Shown here: positions 59,617-64,000 of the stretch, piece after piece
Numbering within the stretch: position 1 is the stretch's first letter
Layout: each line of letters starts with the position of its first letter
DNA from: DATKZH01 sp035528065
GTDB taxonomy: Bacteria; Planctomycetota; Planctomycetia; Pirellulales; Thermoguttaceae
Assembly (NCBI GenBank): GCA_035528065.1
Contig: DATKZH010000084.1
Coordinates: 1 to 64,000 of the forward strand
Direction of reading: 5' to 3'
Length of the DNA: 64,000 nucleotides
Notes under the pieces: generated by a model
What the model was told of the DNA's origin: nothing
Databases searched by the model: none
The model's input: the letters and a program-made list of their open reading frames with translations, nothing else
Program-made: the position numbers and the translations under genes

Positions 59617-59784
59617 TCAAGAGCAGCAACCACCCTTCGGCACGATGTCGGTCTGAAGCGTCGGGTCGGCCGCCGGCACGCAGGTCTCGCGCGGGTCCGG
59701 CTCGCGGCGACCGAAACCGCGATCGATGGAGACGATCGGGCGCTCCGCCGAGATATGCTGGAGGGACTTGCACCGGCTACGACT
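59617..59784 (-). pseudogene. Remnant of a MetE-family 3' domain, copy 2 (more degenerate)
   Basis: At the exact equivalent position to copy 1, overlapping the end of Wzz-like paralog 2, the shifted frame reads SLQHISAERPIVSIDRGFGRRE. It aligns with copy 1 (ALRHIPPERLVVSTDCGFGRQG), but the zinc-ligand cysteine is now Arg and the similarity ends earlier. The frame then runs to a stop at 59617 without recognisable family sequence. It shows that the remnant was already attached when the segment duplicated. Confidence 0.55.
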
Positions 59785-60940
59785 TCACCCGCCTTTGCCT
59801 GGGTGCTCTCCAAAGGCCTGCCGCGAGAAAAGGTAGAGGAGCAAACCAGATCGCAATCACTGCCACGATCGTCGTGTAGGGAATCGAAGTGGACGCAGTG
59901 CCGGGCACGGGAGCCTTCCCCAACAACTGCACTCGTTGCTGGGCGAGGTTCTCCGTGTTCAGCAGGAGTATCCGGTTGGAGACGATCTCGTAGACGCGCT
60001 CGACGCGCGCGAGCTCCGCCCTGGCAAGCCCCCATTCGACCAGCTCGCCGTCACCACCCGCCCAGTCCTCGATTCGCTCACGACGTTCGCGGCGGAGCGC
60101 CGACTCCGCGGCTCGGTGTGCGTCGATCCGGCTTTGAATCGCCTCGATCCGTTCCTGGGGAGCCCGAGCGGCGTCCGCTTCCACCTCCCCTTCCATCTCC
60201 GCGCCCAGCGCCGCAAGCTCCGCTTCCAGAAGGGCCCTCTCGCCTTCCTGCCGGGCAAGACGCTCCGACACGTCGTCCACCGGAGGCTCCCCGGCGGCGC
60301 GTTCCGGCGCGACTCGCCCCGAGTCGCCGTCGGTCGACGCTCGCTGGGCCAGCTTGCCAACGTCCTCGGCAAGTCGCCGCAGCTCAACGGCTCGGCGCTC
60401 CCGCTCCTCTTCCAGCGCCTGGAGCTGACGTCGGAAGCGCGCCGCTTCCGGACTGCGCTCGGTGCGCCACTGCAAATACGCATCGACCACCGCGTTGACG
60501 ATCTTCGCCGCATCCTCCGGATCGCGGGCAGTAAGCGACACGGCAACAAGTTCCGACCCGCCCACCCGCTCCACCTCGATGTGCTCCGCGAGCCAGTCGG
60601 TCCGCGATTGATGCCGCGGGAAGACCGATAGCTTTGCCATCTCCGGCCGACCGGCAGCACCCGCCAGCACCTCGGAACGGAGAATCGGCCCCCTTACCTC
60701 GGTCTCGAAGACAGCTTCGTTCCGATCAGGCGGGACAGGTTGCCCTCGGGCTGGAGACGCGCATCGTATCCATGCGGTGGCTCCGTACGACCGCGACGAG
60801 ACGAGCGTCACCAGGATGCTCAACTGCACGGCAATGTAGGCCGTAAACAACAGCAGGGCCTTGATCGTGAACTGGAAGCGGCGACGCGGCCCTTCGACCG
60901 CCTCCGTGGGCATGCCTCGCTGCTGCGAGTCGACGGCCAT
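59777..60940 (-). CDS. Wzz/GumC-like chain-length-determinant membrane protein, paralog 2
   Basis: A 387-residue paralog of the protein at 54642-55802 with the same layout. It has helix ALLLFTAYIAVQLSILVTLV, Wzz-like motifs (PILRSEVLAGAAGRPEM, LAEHIEVERVGGSELVAVSL, DPEDAAKIVNAVVDAYL), coiled coils about 165-310 and the C-terminal helix TIVAVIAIWFAPLPFLAAGL with tail RRVKS. The two are best conserved around LSVFPRxQSRTDWLAEHIEV and diverge most in the coiled coil (about 205-235). The promoter is at 61025-61053. Its stop also overlaps a MetE-family remnant. No kinase domain is present. A partner polymerase or flippase is not in the window. Confidence 0.8.
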   Translation of the reverse strand: MAVDSQQRGMPTEAVEGPRRRFQFTIKALLLFTAYIAVQLSILVTLVSSRSYGATAWIRCASPARGQPVPPDRNEAVFETEVRGPILRSEVLAGAAGRPEMAKLSVFPRHQSRTDWLAEHIEVERVGGSELVAVSLTARDPEDAAKIVNAVVDAYLQWRTERSPEAARFRRQLQALEEERERRAVELRRLAEDVGKLAQRASTDGDSGRVAPERAAGEPPVDDVSERLARQEGERALLEAELAALGAEMEGEVEADAARAPQERIEAIQSRIDAHRAAESALRRERRERIEDWAGGDGELVEWGLARAELARVERVYEIVSNRILLLNTENLAQQRVQLLGKAPVPGTASTSIPYTTIVAVIAIWFAPLPFLAAGLWRAPRQRRVKS

Positions 60941-61024
60941 GCTTCTCGTGCCTGAGCTCGAAACGGCGGACGTGCGGCGAAGTGCTGCGAGAAACCGGAG
61001 CCTCCGCGCTGGAAGACGGCTTCC

Positions 61025-61053
61025 ATGTTAGCCCCTTGTCTCTCGACTGTCAA
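61025..61053 (-). promoter_or_regulatory. Promoter of Wzz-like paralog 2
   Basis: Minus-strand TTGACA (61048-61053), 17-nt spacer, TAACAT (61025-61030), about 85 nt before the start codon. It has a consensus -35 and ideal spacing, at the same position as the promoter of paralog 1. Confidence 0.65.
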
Positions 61054-61057
61054 TCAA

Positions 61058-61155
61058 GATGGGGGAGCGCGTGCAGTAGCACAGGCTTCCAGCCTGTGTG
61101 CACGACAGGTAAGACGCCGGTCCCTACATACCGCGACCGAAGGTCTCCCCGAGCC
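61058..61155. repeat. 98-bp repeat, copy 2
   Basis: Identical to 55920-56017 over 98 bp, while the adjacent paralogous genes have diverged considerably. It contains the left half of the GTAG-hairpin element described at 61076-61287. Confidence 0.93.
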
Positions 61156-61287
61156 CGGCGGTCTTGGAGACCTTCGGTCAGGACTGTGCGGGGTCGGGAG
61201 ACCCGCGCACAGCGCGCAGGCAAGGGCGGGCCGTAGCACGGCATCCTGCCGATGTCTCCGGCTTCACAGGCTGGAAGCCTGTGCTAC
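61076..61287. repeat. Long twin-hairpin element with GTAG/CTAC ends
   Basis: GTAG plus hairpin CACAGGCT-TCC-AGCCTGTG (61076-61098) at the left and hairpin CACAGGCT-GGA-AGCCTGTG plus CTAC (61265-61287) at the right, exact 23-bp inverted ends about 165 bp apart. The interior contains another 14-bp perfect inverted repeat (GACCGAAGGTCTCC ... GGAGACCTTCGGTC, about 61136-61179). The right end encodes the last seven residues and the stop of the DUF1559 gene. This is the longest member of the twin-hairpin class in the window. Confidence 0.93.
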
Positions 61288-62262
61288 GCCGCGTTTGCGA
61301 GGCCGCAGCAGGAGGACCAGGTAGGACACGATGAGCACGATCGGTGCGACGATGTGTGGCCAGTTTGGCCGCGGACGCAGCTCAGGAAGGAGTTGCCAGT
61401 CGGTCGGCTCGCCGCCGTCGATCGTCAGCATGGCCTCGAGCGTCGCCGGCGTGATCCGCTCGGGCAGGAATTCGACGGTGCCGTCGGCCATCGCGACGTT
61501 GGCGCCGCCCGATTCATCGTGGTAGAAGTACCCCAGGTCATAGAAGTGGCAACTGGCGATCCTCGCCGGCCCGGCCACGTGGACGCCCGTGCGCGCATCG
61601 TCGAACGAGAGGTCGCGGGGCTCCATCCAGTGGATTCCCGACCCGGCGGTCTCGACGAGCAGGATCGTCGAGTCGGTTCCGTCGCGGAAGTCGCCGAGCT
61701 TGCGCGGCCCGCTTCCGGCCCACGCCGCCGTCGGTCCCACCACGGCAGCGTAGTTCGTCGTCGGCGACTCCAGAGAGCCCGAATCGCTCGGGCACGTGTA
61801 GACATGCGGCTTTTGCGCCGCGAGCCTGCTATTGTTTGGCCCGTCCCACGGTTCGTTGAAGTCGTACTGCTCGTAGAGCACGGCCTCCTCGACGAACGGC
61901 AGGATGAGCACCCGCCAACTATGCCACGGCGTGCCGTCGGGTCCGGCGACATAAGCAGGTGGGAAGCAGCCGTATACGTCGTCGTACTTGTGCAGGCCGA
62001 GTGCGATCTGCTTCATGTTGTTGAAGCACTGCGCGCGGCGCTTCGCCTCGCGAGCGAAATTGATCATCGGGAGCAGAAACAGGATCAAGAGGGCCACAAC
62101 CAGCACCCTGAGTATCGCCTTGCGCAAGTCCTGGGCCGTTCGGAGGTAGGCAGCAATGGCCAACAGAACGGCCGCCACCGCGAGCCCGGCGACGCCGAAC
62201 GTGGCCAGCGACGACCAGACGACGACGAACGCCAGCAGGAGAGTCATCAGGCTGAATCGCAT
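61264..62262 (-). CDS. DUF1559-type protein without a canonical prepilin leader
   Basis: A 332-residue protein. The segment INFAREAKRRAQCFNNMKQIALGLHKYDDVYGCFPPAYV, WHSWRVLILPFVE, VYTCPSD and GGANVAMADGTVEFLPERI is typical of the planctomycete DUF1559 (pilin-like) family. Unlike most members it has two to three membrane segments in the first 75 residues in place of the GFTLVELLVVIAIIGIL prepilin signal, and the usual H-x9-DG histidine position is Glu (a His is two residues away). A further helix lies near the C-terminus (IVAPIVLIVSYLVLLL). The last residues, VAQASSL, and the stop codon come from the twin-hairpin element at 61076-61287. Confidence 0.85.
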   Translation of the reverse strand: MRFSLMTLLLAFVVVWSSLATFGVAGLAVAAVLLAIAAYLRTAQDLRKAILRVLVVALLILFLLPMINFAREAKRRAQCFNNMKQIALGLHKYDDVYGCFPPAYVAGPDGTPWHSWRVLILPFVEEAVLYEQYDFNEPWDGPNNSRLAAQKPHVYTCPSDSGSLESPTTNYAAVVGPTAAWAGSGPRKLGDFRDGTDSTILLVETAGSGIHWMEPRDLSFDDARTGVHVAGPARIASCHFYDLGYFYHDESGGANVAMADGTVEFLPERITPATLEAMLTIDGGEPTDWQLLPELRPRPNWPHIVAPIVLIVSYLVLLLRPRKRGVAQASSL

Positions 62263-62391
62263 GGCAAGCTCTCGCGGCTCGACTCAGTTGCCCTCGGCCG
62301 AGAGGAAGCGGACAGCCAGTTGCGCGCGTGTGCAAGCACACACGCTACATGCCACGGGTTCAGGACTTGAAGGCAGACTTCAACCTCCAAG

Positions 62392-62450
62392 CCCTAAACC
62401 CTCAACACTCAACCATGAACCCTCAACCCTCAACCATGAACCCTCAACAC
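62392..62450. repeat. AACCCTCAACCATGAACC-type tandem repeat
   Basis: Tandem copies built from ACCCTCA and ACCATGA units between the oxidoreductase stop and the DUF1559 start. It shares vocabulary with 37302-37349 and is probably slippage-prone intergenic sequence. Confidence 0.75.
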
Positions 62451-62469
62451 TGCCTCCGGTGGCGGGGCC

Positions 62470-63831
62470 TCAGATTTCGGTCCACTGCCCCGGGATCGGC
62501 ACGGGGAACTGGCCGTTTTCGTCGGCCTTGACCGGGGCCGGGCTGTCGTCGGCCAGGTCGTCGAGGTAGTCGCAGAACTGGAAGTCGGACTTCATCATCT
62601 CGTCCCACGTCACCGTCTGCCCGGTGTGGCAGGCCGCGCGGCCCATGAGCGTGGTCATGTCGGAGTAGACCGCGCGCTTGGCTTCATTGTGCGGCTTGTC
62701 GTTGCGGATGCTGTCGATGAAGTCGTTCCATTCGTATTGCCAGGGGCTGAAGGCGTCGTCGGTGGGGGTCCAGGCGATGTTGCCTTCCTCGATCCGCTGG
62801 TCCTTGAACATGTGGACGGTGGCGGCGTGAATGTTGCCGGAGAACTGCGCGGCGCACTTCGTGCCGTGGATGTACGTGGCGAAGTCGCTCCGCGTCTCCT
62901 TGATCCGGCGGAAGCCGCAGAACGCCTTGGTGCCGTCGGCGAACGTGAATTCCATCGAGTAGACGTCGACGTTCTGGCCGCAGTCCGTGCTGCCGGGCAC
63001 GCGCCCCGCCATGCCGTTGCACTCGACGGGCCACGCGTCCTTGATCCAGCAGCACTCGTCGATCTGGTGGATCAGGTAGTCGACCATGTGGCCCGAGCCG
63101 ATCCAGTAGAGGTGGATCCGGCCGAACTGGAGCTGGCTGATCAGGTCATTGGCCTTGTCACCCTGGTTGCCGAGCCAGCCGGCGCCGCCCAGCCGGTTGG
63201 CGCGAATCAGGGGGATGTCGCCCATGGCGCCTTCGCGGATCTTGTCGATCAGGGCCTGGCGTGCGGGGGAGTGGCGGCACTGGAGCCCCGCCATGATCTT
63301 CACGCCTTTCTTCTCCGCCTCCTCGCCCGCCCGGAGCAGCCGGCGCAACCCGCCGGGATCGGGGGCGAAGGGTTTTTCCATGAAGACGTTGATGCCCTTC
63401 TTGACGGCGTACTCGACGTGGACCGGCCGGATGTACGCCCGGGTGGTGCACATGGCGACGTCGCCGGGCCGGAGCAGGTCGATCGCCTTGCGGTAGGCGT
63501 CGAAGCCGACGAACTTGCGGTCGTCCGGGACGTCGACCTTGTCGCCCAGCTTGTCCACGAGGGCCTTGTGCATCGCGTTCATCCGGCCTTCCAGGACGTC
63601 GGCCATCGCATAGAGCTTGATCGGCCCGCCGTTGGGGACTGAGACCGCGTCGCCGACCGCCCCGGAGCCGCGCCCCCCGCAGCCGACGAGCGCCAGGCGA
63701 ATCGTGTTGTCTTCGCCGGCATGGACGGCGGGCGTCAGACCGCCGAGCACCGTCGCGCCCGCGGCAAGCGAGCCGGTCTGCTTGAGGAACCGTCGACGGG
63801 TGGTGTTCGAGGTGTTGTCAGATTTCGTCAT
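62470..63831 (-). CDS. Tat-exported Gfo/Idh/MocA-family oxidoreductase
   Basis: This 453-residue NAD(P)-dependent oxidoreductase probably acts on sugars or sugar derivatives and is exported folded with its cofactor. The Tat signal is TRRRFLKQTGSLAAGA. The Rossmann motif LALVGCGGRGSGA follows at about residue 46, then the family loop with Glu-Lys-Pro (GINVFMEKPFAPDPGGL) that contacts the nicotinamide, and HMVDYLIHQIDECCW in the substrate domain. The start at 63831 has GGGAG 8 nt upstream and is preferred to the longer open frame to 63918. It is the last gene of the window; 63832-64000 holds no gene I can see. Confidence 0.93.
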   Translation of the reverse strand: MTKSDNTSNTTRRRFLKQTGSLAAGATVLGGLTPAVHAGEDNTIRLALVGCGGRGSGAVGDAVSVPNGGPIKLYAMADVLEGRMNAMHKALVDKLGDKVDVPDDRKFVGFDAYRKAIDLLRPGDVAMCTTRAYIRPVHVEYAVKKGINVFMEKPFAPDPGGLRRLLRAGEEAEKKGVKIMAGLQCRHSPARQALIDKIREGAMGDIPLIRANRLGGAGWLGNQGDKANDLISQLQFGRIHLYWIGSGHMVDYLIHQIDECCWIKDAWPVECNGMAGRVPGSTDCGQNVDVYSMEFTFADGTKAFCGFRRIKETRSDFATYIHGTKCAAQFSGNIHAATVHMFKDQRIEEGNIAWTPTDDAFSPWQYEWNDFIDSIRNDKPHNEAKRAVYSDMTTLMGRAACHTGQTVTWDEMMKSDFQFCDYLDDLADDSPAPVKADENGQFPVPIPGQWTEI

Positions 63832-64000
63832 TCCATTCTCCCAGGTTGATGCTGAAGGATGCCGGCAACGAACGGGAGGCCACGGGGACGCTCCCGGGCG
63901 TCGACGCCTTTCTACCACACTCCGAGGCGCCGCGAAAGGCGGGCGGGTTAGAATCCGGATCGACGGGATCGAGCCGGATGGGGGAGGTGCCGAAAGCGCG

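Overview
The window is GC-rich chromosomal DNA from a bacterium, most probably a member of the Planctomycetota. The evidence is the gene complement: a Cys-type sulfatase, a DUF1559 protein, a Tat-exported Gfo/Idh/MocA oxidoreductase, a BlaR1/M56 sensor fused to secretin-like domains, a PF20091 hydrolase, a small conserved protein of planctomycete type, and many very large exported glycan-active proteins. The order or genus cannot be fixed from this piece. No rRNA, tRNA, CRISPR array, prophage or transposase gene was found.

Layout. 0.2-9 kb: a remnant of a ymdB paralog, a TolB-like propeller protein, a sulfatase with a small membrane protein, and an overlapping mscK-like/corA ion-transport pair. 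9-13 kb: a giant secreted glycosidase-like protein. 13.5-17.1 kb: a blaI-blaR1 regulatory pair with an operator-like palindrome. 17.3-20.1 kb: rny-ymdB (RNase Y and a metallophosphoesterase). 21-32 kb: housekeeping and envelope genes (tilS, an NCS1 permease, a GT39-like transferase, an AsmA/TamB-like giant, dapF, a DUF374 acyltransferase, xseA). 32.5-34.3 kb: a secreted amidohydrolase. 34.6-38 kb: a compact cluster of an 87-residue protein, a ClpA-type unfoldase and a YbjN-like protein. 38-41.7 kb: a propeller glycosidase-like protein, a 29-residue basic ribosomal-type protein (39652-39741) and two response regulators, one fused to CBS domains. 42-47.7 kb: hypF-hypC-hypD-[toxin-antitoxin-like pair]-hypE for [NiFe] hydrogenase maturation. 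47.7-64 kb: GH42-like, PF20091 and GH20-like exported enzymes, two paralogous Wzz/GumC-like membrane proteins from a segmental duplication, a DUF1559 protein and a Gfo/Idh/MocA oxidoreductase.

The most striking signal lies between the genes. At least nine intergenic sites carry elements built to one plan: a short closing stem around two (once four) perfect hairpins, the second being an inverted version of the first, so the loops are mutual reverse complements (GAA/TTC, TCC/GGA, GCC/GGC, TCT/AGA). The stem sequences differ between elements and sometimes between the two hairpins, but base pairing is kept. Several elements start with GTAG and end with CTAC at the hairpin feet, as in REP/REPIN elements mobilised by RAYT (Y1) transposases. 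They sit at or within the ends of genes: they supply the stop codon of the GT39-like gene, the last seven codons of the DUF1559 gene, part of the C-terminus of the acyltransferase, and the first codons of the AsmA-like reading frame.

Second-tier observations are the M56-secretin fusion under a BlaI-type repressor, the ClpA/YbjN cluster with an apparent ClpP-docking loop, a segmental duplication carrying matching remnants of a MetE-family gene, and a 24-bp copy of the rny 3' end flanking a hairpin cluster.
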